Source: Chryseobacterium camelliae
GTDB lineage: Bacteria > Bacteroidota > Bacteroidia > Flavobacteriales > Weeksellaceae
Assembly (NCBI RefSeq): GCF_002770595.1
Contig: NZ_CP022986.1
Location: forward strand, 2,852,001 to 2,916,000
Reading direction: 5' to 3'
Length of the DNA: 64,000 bases
Position 1 is the first letter of the stretch, and each line of letters opens with the position of its first letter. Shown piece by piece: positions 5,558 to 12,543 of this stretch. The notes under the pieces are model-generated. The model had not been told where the DNA came from, searched no databases, and saw nothing but the letters and a program-made list of their open reading frames with translations. Position numbers and translations under genes: made by a program.

Positions 5558-7216
5558 TTACGAAGTCGGAACAGAAAGATTCACTTTCAGCCCTTTTTCA
5601 ATTTCCGTGTCAAAAATAATGGCTCCACCGATAGCAGCCATGCGGCTTTCCGCATTACGAAGCCCGTTTTTGTAAATAAGATCCCCGGGAATACCGATGC
5701 CGTTGTCTTTATATTGGATCTCTACGGACGTCTCCGTCTTTTCAAACCTGAAAGCGACATGGCTGGCCTGGCTGTGCTTTTTCATATTCACCATCAGTTC
5801 GCGGATGATCTGGAAGACTTCGTCTTTTACTGGCGGACTGATGTTTTCCCACAATGCCGGATTGTTTCCTGCGGTAAATGTTTTTACTGTGTCATTATTG
5901 AAAGAGGCGATCAGCTCTGAAATTTTCTTGCTGAATTCCTGTTCCTCATCCGCTTTGTCATAGGAGATATCCCTTGACTTTTCATATACGAATTCCAGTT
6001 CATCCAAAGCGGTATCCCGGTCAAAATGTTCCTGGTTTTCAATTTTAGTCATCACCTGGTAAATACCATTGGCGACGACATCATGCACTTTTTTGGATAA
6101 CCGCAGCTGGGTGTTTTTTACTTCGAGTTCTTTTTCTTGTTTCAATCGGATTTGCCTCTTGCGATACCACACATTAGTAATAATTAAAGCAAAAACAATA
6201 GCAGAAGTAATAATTGATAATTGCAGGAGTTTGTTTTCACCTTCAACTTTAGCTGTTTTCAATATTTCATTTTCTGCATTTTTTCCCTCTAAATCATAGC
6301 GGATAAATGCAAATTGATTTTTAGCTCTATTTCTTTCCAATTGTAGACTGTCATCTAATTCTTTGAATTGAGAAAAATTTTTAAGGTAATTTTTAGGATC
6401 TAACTTTATTATTTTCTGTAATGCCTCAAGTTGGTCATTTGCACTTTTATTCTGTATGCACTTCTGTAACATCATCTTAGCATACTTTAGCGAGAGAGCT
6501 TTATTTTTGTCATAATAATAATCAGCTATAGTGGAATAGCTAGAGCTTTGTCCTAAACTATCATTTTCATTCTGCCTGATGTTTAGAGCTTTTAATAAAT
6601 TCGGTACCGGATCATAAGATGGATTACTTAGATATTCAGCTTTAGTTAGGTTGTTTAAAGCCATTGCATAGTAACTTTGATCTGTCGAAAGAATTGCTTT
6701 CCGTAAATAATTTTTTGCTAATTCAAGTTCACCTTCATTTATTAGAACATCTCCAATATTATTATAAAATAAATATTTTGCGTCGTGATTATCTGTGAAT
6801 TTTAATGCTTGATTAAAATATTTAAATGCATTTTTATAATTCTTGAGATAATTGAAATCTATCGCAATATTATTATAATTTATAGCTAATGTACTTCTTA
6901 CTGTACTGTCATTGTCTTTTTTAAGATAATGGTTTGCTTCTAAAGAGGATTCAATTCCTCCAAAAAAATCTTCTTTGCGGGTCTGAATCATAGCCATATT
7001 AACTAATGATTTGGCAACACCTAGTGAATCATTGTTTTTTAAATATTCATTTTTAGCTATGTTGTAATAGTAAAAAGCCGAATCAGATATTTTAGCATCC
7101 CTAAATACTTTAGCTTTTTTATAATTGATATTATTATCGCTAACATTTTTAGATTTATTTTCGTTTTTGCATGAAAATAAAAAAACAAGAGTGGTAAAAA
7201 ATAATAATTTTCGCAT
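5558..7216 (-). CDS. Lipoprotein TPR-type sensor histidine kinase
   Basis: With the ATG at 7216 the product is 552 residues. It starts with a lipoprotein signal (MRKLLFFTTLVFLFSC, lipobox Cys16), continues with a helical TPR sensor (about 30-300), a transmembrane helix (about 332-351), a HisKA_3-like dimerisation helix with phospho-acceptor H378 (LSKKVHDVVANGIYQ) and a HATPase_c domain with DNGIGIP and a final GLRNAESRM motif. This is the common NarX-like TPR kinase of Bacteroidetes. A longer reading from 7252 was rejected because the lipoprotein signal starts at 7216. The sensor half is much more AT-rich than the kinase half. Confidence 0.92.
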   Translation of the reverse strand: MRKLLFFTTLVFLFSCKNENKSKNVSDNNINYKKAKVFRDAKISDSAFYYYNIAKNEYLKNNDSLGVAKSLVNMAMIQTRKEDFFGGIESSLEANHYLKKDNDSTVRSTLAINYNNIAIDFNYLKNYKNAFKYFNQALKFTDNHDAKYLFYNNIGDVLINEGELELAKNYLRKAILSTDQSYYAMALNNLTKAEYLSNPSYDPVPNLLKALNIRQNENDSLGQSSSYSTIADYYYDKNKALSLKYAKMMLQKCIQNKSANDQLEALQKIIKLDPKNYLKNFSQFKELDDSLQLERNRAKNQFAFIRYDLEGKNAENEILKTAKVEGENKLLQLSIITSAIVFALIITNVWYRKRQIRLKQEKELEVKNTQLRLSKKVHDVVANGIYQVMTKIENQEHFDRDTALDELEFVYEKSRDISYDKADEEQEFSKKISELIASFNNDTVKTFTAGNNPALWENISPPVKDEVFQIIRELMVNMKKHSQASHVAFRFEKTETSVEIQYKDNGIGIPGDLIYKNGLRNAESRMAAIGGAIIFDTEIEKGLKVNLSVPTS

Positions 7217-7240
7217 GGTTAGTTTTTCGTGCAAATTAAT

Positions 7241-7275
7241 AAAAAAGGACAAACTTTAAGTAGTTTGCCCTTTTA
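7241..7275 (-). terminator. Hairpin between the 70-residue gene and the kinase gene
   Basis: Stem of about 12 bp with one mismatch (AAAAGG-a-CAAACT against AGTTTG-c-CCTTTT), followed on the minus strand by six T. It lies just after the 7282 stop and 25 nt before the kinase ATG, so it either ends the 70-residue transcript or attenuates read-through into the kinase operon. Confidence 0.7.
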
Positions 7276-7281
7276 TACTCA

Positions 7282-7494
7282 TTATGGTCTTGGTGGTGGA
7301 GGTAATTGTCCTGTGTTTCCTCCAATTGGACCACTTCCCTCACCATTATCTCCTGTTCCAGTGTCCGGCGTTAGCCCTGTCCCGGGATTATCAGCTGTCT
7401 GAATGGTTGTGGTATCGCTGTTATTATTGCATGATGTATTGGCATTATGGTTTCCGAATGCTAAACCGAATAGCATTAAAATAAATTGGATCAT
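7282..7494 (-). CDS. Small secreted Gly/Pro/Asn-rich protein
   Basis: A 70-residue protein with a short hydrophobic N-terminus (MIQFILMLFGLAFG) and then a low-complexity polar tail rich in Asn, Thr, Gly and Pro ending LPPPPRP. It is probably exported or membrane-anchored. I do not recognise a family. It is preceded by a long structured leader (7526-7665) and followed by a hairpin before the kinase gene. Composition and small size leave some doubt that it is translated. Confidence 0.5.
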   Translation of the reverse strand: MIQFILMLFGLAFGNHNANTSCNNNSDTTTIQTADNPGTGLTPDTGTGDNGEGSGPIGGNTGQLPPPPRP

Positions 7495-7525
7495 TTTTCA
7501 AAAAATTTAATTGTTAAAGCATTCG

Positions 7526-7665
7526 TGTACTTCCCTGCGAAACCGATCGCAGGCAGTGGTACACGGTAAAAATTTCGAAGCGCTTCTTAAATTTTTTGGG
7601 AAGTGAACCTTCTAAAACGGAAGAGAAACATCTGCTTCCCAACCCGGATATTTTCTTCCGTTTTA
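7526..7665 (-). ncRNA. Candidate structured RNA or leader with a pseudoknot
   Basis: Three consecutive structures fill this gap. (a) Nested hairpin: 7526-7531 pairs with 7560-7565 (GTGTAC/GTACAC) enclosing 7535-7540 with 7549-7554 (CCTGCG/CGCAGG). (b) Hairpin around GAAGCGCTTC at 7578-7587 flanked by AAATTT arms. (c) Two crossing perfect stems, 7597-7604 with 7636-7643 (8 bp) and 7615-7625 with 7655-7665 (11 bp), which together make an H-type pseudoknot with loops of 10, 10 and 11 nt. The strand is inferred: it would be the leader of the 70-residue gene on the minus strand. It contains no ORF and no tmRNA or known riboswitch signature that I can recognise. Confidence 0.45.
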
Positions 7666-7808
7666 TCTGGTGAGTTTGAAATCAGTTTGAAAAGTTGTTG
7701 TTGTTTAATGTTTTGTTTCTCACTGATTTCTTTTACAAATATCCGCGATAAATGACCGAATCTACGGACAGGCGTTAGACAGATGGACAGCTTGTAAATG
7801 TTTGATTT

Positions 7809-7824
7809 TTACGGTAAACCGCAA
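7809..7824 (+). promoter_or_regulatory. Dyad operator TTACG-N6-CGCAA, site 3
   Basis: Third instance of the dyad, with one base differing in the second half-site. It is on the plus strand and is again exactly 21 nt upstream of a -7-like box (7846-7853), in front of the 266-residue gene. The agreement in spacing across three promoters is the main support. Confidence 0.5.
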
Positions 7825-7845
7825 TTTATTTGTCAGAAATTTGTC

Positions 7846-7853
7846 TAATTTGG
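7846..7853 (+). promoter_or_regulatory. -7-like box of the 7882 gene
   Basis: TAATTTGG matches five of the six fixed positions of TAnnTTTG. It is 28 nt upstream of the ATG at 7882, the same distance as for the 55-residue gene. Confidence 0.45.
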
Positions 7854-7881
7854 ACAGCAAATAATTAATACCTGAAATTTT

Positions 7882-8682
7882 ATGTATGAGAAGAAAAAAT
7901 TTTTAGTAAAAACTGTATTTGAAACAGCAAGAAATGAGATTCCTCGTGGAAACAAAAGTTCTATTTCATCATATTTAAGTTCACTTTTTGAAGAACGGTA
8001 TGGTTTTGAAAGAGATGAAAGATCATATGTGAGATATTATAAAACCCTAGTCCAGGAAAATACAGACTATAATATTGATGATGTAGCGTTAGATTATTTA
8101 AGTAAATATATTGGATATCATAACTTTGAAGATTTTTGCGACAGAGTTAAATTGGAAGATGATAATTCAGAAACTTTCTCTTTAAGTTTCAAAGAGATAT
8201 CCGAAAGAATTCAACAAATTATCATTACAGTATCACCAACTATTCTTTTACCAGATTTTATAAGGAAAAACGGATTGGGTTTAATGGAAATGACTTTTGT
8301 GTTACTCTTAGTAACTGGTGGTGTGGTATTCTCTAAAGGCAAGAAACCAATTTTAGAAATAGGGGAAGATTCTGCCATCGAAAAACCGTACATGTATTGG
8401 AACGGCGAAAGGTTTATTGCTACTGACAGCGCTTATGTGGGACCTGATAAACATGTGATTGCCATGGATGATGACCGGTTTTTAAAGCAGAGAAAGATAA
8501 CCCGCAGAGATACCATGACTGTAGATAATTCCATGCATAAAGTATGGTATGATAAAAGCAATAATCAGGTTGAATTCTTTACCAGCCCAGGGATACATCC
8601 GGAAAACGGGAAAGCCCTTAAAGATGTGACCGAAGGAATATTGTTTCACCATGCCGGGCAAGAATCCTATGCAGACCGGTAA
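7882..8682 (+). CDS. Conserved single-pass membrane protein of unknown function
   Basis: A 266-residue protein. Residues 1-90 are a helical domain ending DYLSKYIGYHNFEDFCDRV, a motif I recall from hypothetical proteins of flavobacteria and which may be a helix-turn-helix or adaptor. A single transmembrane helix lies at about 131-150 (GLMEMTFVLLLVTGGVVF), and residues 160-266 form a soluble, probably periplasmic beta-rich domain. Base composition changes inside the gene: AT-rich up to about 8370 and then ordinary. It carries the same operator and spacing as the 3670 operon, so it is likely part of the same regulon. Function unknown. Confidence 0.7.
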   Translation: MYEKKKFLVKTVFETARNEIPRGNKSSISSYLSSLFEERYGFERDERSYVRYYKTLVQENTDYNIDDVALDYLSKYIGYHNFEDFCDRVKLEDDNSETFSLSFKEISERIQQIIITVSPTILLPDFIRKNGLGLMEMTFVLLLVTGGVVFSKGKKPILEIGEDSAIEKPYMYWNGERFIATDSAYVGPDKHVIAMDDDRFLKQRKITRRDTMTVDNSMHKVWYDKSNNQVEFFTSPGIHPENGKALKDVTEGILFHHAGQESYADR

Positions 8683-8729
8683 TCCCTTCACAAGCATTTA
8701 AAACTGCCGTAAAACAGTTGACATCATAT

Positions 8730-8901
8730 TCCTTTATTTCGTGTTTTTATACGATGAATAGAGGAATATTTTTATTTCTGGTAGGTATCAGCGCTCTGCT
8801 GGGGCCTATAAGGAGACGACGCCTGGTACGCCATCCCTTTGAATTTAGTCTCCTTTGAACGGGAAATATTTGAAAATCGGAGCACATTTGTGCTCTGATT
8901 T
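8730..8901 (+). ncRNA. Structured stretch, candidate small RNA (or 34-codon ORF)
   Basis: The 385-nt gap before the BCCT gene holds three dyads: an imperfect stem around 8728-8770, perfect 8-bp arms 8810-8817 with 8848-8855 (AAGGAGAC/GTCTCCTT), and a 12-bp stem 8874-8885 with 8890-8901. An alternative reading is a 34-codon ORF at 8754-8858 with a hydrophobic start and an Arg-rich end. Neither is firm, and the strand of an RNA cannot be decided from the sequence. The rest of 8683-9067 shows nothing else. Confidence 0.25.
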
Positions 8902-9067
8902 ACGTTTGCATACTGCGCATGAATGTTTCATGATATCAGGTCCTGGAATAGGATTTGCCTGTTTTTTTTACTATCTTAGGTAGGTCTATTTTTCCTGAAG
9001 AAAATTACTGTATCAAACATTATTTTCCGGGAACAACATCCGCACACAATAGAAATGACGTGACACT

Positions 9068-11059
9068 ATGGTAACAACATTAAAAAAGGGCATCATCTTT
9101 CCGAGCCTTATTTTCATTCTGGGTATTTCATTCATATCCATTTTTTTTCCTCAGGTAACTGAACAGCTGCTCAACAGCGTTAAAAATTTCATATTTGTCA
9201 ACCTGAACTGGGTCTATATCTGGTCCGTGACGATATTTGTTATTTTCCTGGTCTATCTCACCTTCAGTGATTACGGGAAGATAAAACTGGGCAGGAATGA
9301 CAGCAAACCGGAATACTCGTTCTTTTCTTGGATGTCTATGCTGTTTGCTGCAGGGATGGGGATTGGGCTGATGTATTTCGGGGTTGCGGAGCCCATGCAG
9401 CACTATTCGTCCGAAGTTTTTGCCTCAGGGCATTATATCAATCGTGCCAAGAATGCTCAGTTGTATACCTTTTTCCATTGGGGTATCCATGCGTGGGCCA
9501 TCTATGCGGTAGTAGGGCTTTCCCTGGCATATTTTACCTACCGTTACCGGCTTCCGCTGTCACTTCGCAGCTGCTTCTATCCACTGCTGAAAAATAAGAT
9601 CAACGGGAACTGGGGCAATGCCATCGATGTCTTTGCCTTATGCAGTACATTTTTCGGGATTACCACTACACTGGGTTTCGGCGTGGTTCAGATCAATTCC
9701 GGTTTGCAGATCCTGCACGTGATCCCCGAAAACAGCTTTACCTATCAGGTCATTATTGTGGCAGTCCTGGTTTCGCTTTCAGTACTCTCGGCGGTAAGCG
9801 GAGTAGATAAAGGCATTAAAATCCTGAGCAACGTCAATATCATCAGTGTGATATGCCTTCTGCTTTTCGTTTTATTTTTAGGTCCCACAGTGTATGTCAT
9901 TGCAAGCTTTACCGAAGGCCTGGGCAACTATATCAACAGTTTTTTCAGCCTTACATTCAATACGCATATCTATGAAAAGGATACTTTACCCTGGTTTTAT
10001 GACTGGACGATTTTGTACTGGGCATGGTGGATCTCCTGGTCGCCTTACGTAGGGCTGTTTATTGCCAGGATCTCAAAAGGAAGGACCATCCGCGAGTTTA
10101 TTATGGCTGTCCTGGTATTGCCAACGGTATTTAATTTTATATGGATGTCGGTTTTCGGGAACAGTGCCATCTGGTTTGATCTTACCACAGCCCAGGGAGC
10201 ACTCAGCAAGCTTGCTTCCAATCCGGATATGCTGATGTTCCGGTTCCTGGATTACTTGCCGCTCACAACGCTGGTCAGCTTTGTTGTGATTGCCATCATC
10301 ATCATATTCTTTGTGACTTCCGCAGATTCAGGAATTTTCGTAATGAACAGCATTGCTACGGAAAATGCGCCTAAATCCCCGAAATGGCAGATCGTATTCT
10401 GGGGCATTCTGTTAGCGGCACTGGCACTCCTCCTGCTGAATGCCGGCGGCCTGAAAGCCCTGCAGACCATGACGCTCATCACTGCACTGCCTTTTGCCCT
10501 CATTATGATTGTTTTTATTGTCAGCCTGATGAAAGCCCTCGTCGTCGACCGGAATTATTATGAAAAAGATTTTTCCGCTTCCGCGATCCCCTGGACAGGA
10601 GTGATCTGGAAACAGAGGCTGAAGCAGATTGTTTCTTTTAAGGACCGGCCCTCCGTGGATGATTTCATACAGGATACGGTAAAAACGGCATTCACAGAGC
10701 TCAAAGATGAATTTATGGGCAACGGGATCGAAGCCAAGATCAATACCTGGACTGATCCGGCAGCTGTTGAGATCGAGATCCGCCATGATGTCGTCAACAA
10801 TTTTGTGTACGGAGTGAAGAGCCATTCAAAAACCATATCCGAATCTATGATCAAGGATGATAACCTTCCAGATGTTGATGAAAGTAAAACCTATTATCCC
10901 AGGGCCTATTTCGGGGATGCCCGTGAAGGATACGATATTCAGTATTTTACCAAAGATGAACTTATTTCAGACGTCCTGAAGCATTATGAAAGATTCCTGG
11001 AGATTATTTCCGATGAAGACAATGAAATGTTTATCAGCATCAACACCGGAAAGAAATAA
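9068..11059 (+). CDS. BCCT family (betaine/choline/carnitine) transporter
   Basis: A 663-residue inner membrane transporter with about twelve helices between residues 8 and 490. The BCCT signature is present around residues 310-345 (WAWWISWSPYVGLFIARISKGRTIREF region, with its WxxWxWWxxW-like aromatic cluster), as is the glycine-rich GMGIGLMYFGVAEP segment. BCCT proteins import trimethylammonium osmolytes, driven by Na+ or H+. The hydrophilic C-terminal tail of about 170 residues is longer than in BetP-type proteins and resembles BetT, where the tail senses osmolarity. It stands alone with its own terminator at 11067-11103. Substrate not determinable from sequence. Confidence 0.93.
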   Translation: MVTTLKKGIIFPSLIFILGISFISIFFPQVTEQLLNSVKNFIFVNLNWVYIWSVTIFVIFLVYLTFSDYGKIKLGRNDSKPEYSFFSWMSMLFAAGMGIGLMYFGVAEPMQHYSSEVFASGHYINRAKNAQLYTFFHWGIHAWAIYAVVGLSLAYFTYRYRLPLSLRSCFYPLLKNKINGNWGNAIDVFALCSTFFGITTTLGFGVVQINSGLQILHVIPENSFTYQVIIVAVLVSLSVLSAVSGVDKGIKILSNVNIISVICLLLFVLFLGPTVYVIASFTEGLGNYINSFFSLTFNTHIYEKDTLPWFYDWTILYWAWWISWSPYVGLFIARISKGRTIREFIMAVLVLPTVFNFIWMSVFGNSAIWFDLTTAQGALSKLASNPDMLMFRFLDYLPLTTLVSFVVIAIIIIFFVTSADSGIFVMNSIATENAPKSPKWQIVFWGILLAALALLLLNAGGLKALQTMTLITALPFALIMIVFIVSLMKALVVDRNYYEKDFSASAIPWTGVIWKQRLKQIVSFKDRPSVDDFIQDTVKTAFTELKDEFMGNGIEAKINTWTDPAAVEIEIRHDVVNNFVYGVKSHSKTISESMIKDDNLPDVDESKTYYPRAYFGDAREGYDIQYFTKDELISDVLKHYERFLEIISDEDNEMFISINTGKK

Positions 11060-11066
11060 CGGTAAT

Positions 11067-11103
11067 AAAAAAAGCGAAGAAACCTGTTCCTTCGCTTTTT
11101 TTT
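11067..11103. terminator. Bidirectional terminator between BCCT and msrA
   Basis: A-tract, 6-bp GCGAAG/CTTCGC stem extended by A/T pairs, then eight T on the plus strand and seven T on the minus strand. It serves both convergent genes; the msrA stop codon is 3 nt away. Confidence 0.85.
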
Positions 11104-11105
11104 GG

Positions 11106-11663
11106 TTATGCATTCAGCATTCCCAGTTCCCCGAAATGCTTCCTGAATTTCTGTATTTTAGGTCCCACTACAGCGCTGCAGTACGGCTGGTCAGGATTTT
11201 CGTGGTAATAGCCCTGATGGTATTGCTCAGCCGGCCAGAACGTATCGAATTTCGTTACTTCCGTCACATACGTCCCCTGCCATCTTCCGGATTCCTGAGA
11301 AGCTTTGATCGCAGCCTCCGCTTTGGCCTTTTCAGCATCGTCTTTATAGTAGATGACAGAACGGTATTGGGTTCCTACATCATTCCCCTGGCGGTTCAGC
11401 TGGGTAGGGTCATGAAGGAAGAAGAACACATCCATCAGCTGCTCATAAGAAATGATGGATGGATCATATGTGATCTGCACCACTTCTGCATGTCCGGTCT
11501 CGCCGGTGCATACTTCCTTATAGGTAGGGTTATCGGTATGGCCTCCGGAATATCCCGATACGGCGGAAACCACTCCTTTCAGCATATTAAAACAGCTTTC
11601 CACACACCAGAAACAGCCTCCCCCAAAGGTAATCTGTTCTAAATTATTGTTATCCATTGTCAA
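11106..11663 (-). CDS. msrA: Peptide-methionine (S)-S-oxide reductase MsrA
   Basis: A 185-residue cytosolic repair enzyme that reduces methionine-S-sulfoxide using thioredoxin. The active-site motif GGGCFWCVE is at residues 14-22, so the catalytic Cys is C17 with C20 nearby. Other family blocks are YSGG, Y(K)EVCTGETGHAEVVQ, FFFLHDPTQLNRQGNDVGTQYRS and EYHQGYY. Length is normal for the single-domain form, with no MsrB fusion. The ATG at 11657 (third codon) is an equally good start. Confidence 0.97.
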   Translation of the reverse strand: MTMDNNNLEQITFGGGCFWCVESCFNMLKGVVSAVSGYSGGHTDNPTYKEVCTGETGHAEVVQITYDPSIISYEQLMDVFFFLHDPTQLNRQGNDVGTQYRSVIYYKDDAEKAKAEAAIKASQESGRWQGTYVTEVTKFDTFWPAEQYHQGYYHENPDQPYCSAVVGPKIQKFRKHFGELGMLNA

Positions 11664-11869
11664 TTGATTATTGTATTAAAATTCTTTTCTCCTGAAGAAA
11701 TGGGTCAGAGAAAAAACAATCAAAAATAGGAAAACTTTTGCAGTCTGTATAGCGGACAGGCATTCAAAAATAAATCACATTGATTGTTTTTGCCAATCAT
11801 GAAACCACGATCTGTACCAAATCCTGATTGCAGGAAGATGCGTGTGCTAGTCATGATATGGCAACCACT

Positions 11870-12335
11870 ATAGTCACAGAGATTTTTTGACACATAAGAA
11901 TAATGAAGGAAAATCTTTGAAAACAGAAGAGCACATAAGTTCTAAAAACCTGCGGTTTTTAAAATGCATGAAAAATCTGCTTCATCTGCCGATCTGCGAG
12001 AGGATCATTATGCATTTCTGAGATGTCCCGACTGTAGAAACGATTGAGATGGATAAGGATAAAACCACAACAGTCACAAAAGTTTTGACACAAAAGAATA
12101 ATGAAGGAAAATCTTTGAAAACAGAAGAGCACATAAGTTCTAAAAACCTGCGGTTTTTAAAATGCATGAAAAAATCTGCTTCATCTGCCGATCTGCGAGA
12201 GAATCATTATGCATTTCTGAGATGTCCCAACCGTAGAAACGATTGAGATGGATAAGGATAAACCACGACAGTCACAAAAGTTTTGACACATAAGAATGAT
12301 GAAGGAAAAAGCTCTGAAAACAGAAGAGCATTTAA
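11870..12335. repeat. Tandem repeat, ~198-bp unit, about 2.3 copies
   Basis: Units begin near 11870, 12067 and 12266; the shared word GACACAtAAGAAT occurs at 11889, 12087 and 12285, a period of exactly 198. Units 1 and 2 are nearly identical, and unit 3 diverges after the first ~70 nt. Each unit contains short AT-rich and CTGCGAGAG-type words that I recall from intergenic regions of flavobacteria. A 65-codon frame fits one unit (12049-12246) but is not open across units. The rest of 11664-12493 holds a palindrome (12408-12440) and no gene. Confidence 0.8.
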
Positions 12336-12407
12336 GTTGATGAAATCAAAGATTTTTATCTGATGCTGTCTAATATTGCTTGCTTTACTAAAGTTGTTTG
12401 ACGACTG

Positions 12408-12440
12408 AACCTTGTCAGGGTTTAAAACCCTGACAAGGTT
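12408..12440. repeat. Perfect 33-bp palindrome, REP-like
   Basis: Arms of 16 bp (12408-12423 and 12425-12440) around a single base, with core words CCTTGTCAGGG and CCCTGACAAGG. The sequence is one I recall as a dispersed extragenic palindrome in Bacteroidetes genomes. It lacks a T-tract on either side, so it is not an ordinary terminator. Confidence 0.7.
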
Positions 12441-12493
12441 GAGGGATCAGTACCGATTGAACCACTGAATTTGACGTTCTCTACAAATCAAAT

Positions 12494-12520
12494 AAAAAAG
12501 CATCCGAAAAGGATGCTTTA
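12494..12520 (-). terminator. Intrinsic terminator after the ROK kinase gene
   Basis: Stem GCATCC/GGATGC (12500-12505 with 12511-12516) followed on the minus strand by six T. It lies 24 nt after the ROK gene stop. Confidence 0.85.
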
Positions 12521-12543
12521 TATCAATGGTATAGATGATTGGT

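Noticed and set aside
7217..7252. Upstream extension of the kinase gene start
   Set aside because: The lipoprotein signal begins at the ATG at 7216; the extra residues would ruin it.
7526..7665. tmRNA
   Set aside because: Pseudoknot is present, but there is no tRNA-like end, CCA or ALAA-ending tag frame.
12049..12246. 65-codon frame inside the 198-bp tandem repeat as a gene
   Set aside because: The frame is not open in the other copies and shows no known domain; better read as repeat DNA.
11870..12335. CRISPR array
   Set aside because: The units are about 198 bp and nearly identical throughout, with no short repeat and spacer pattern or cas genes.
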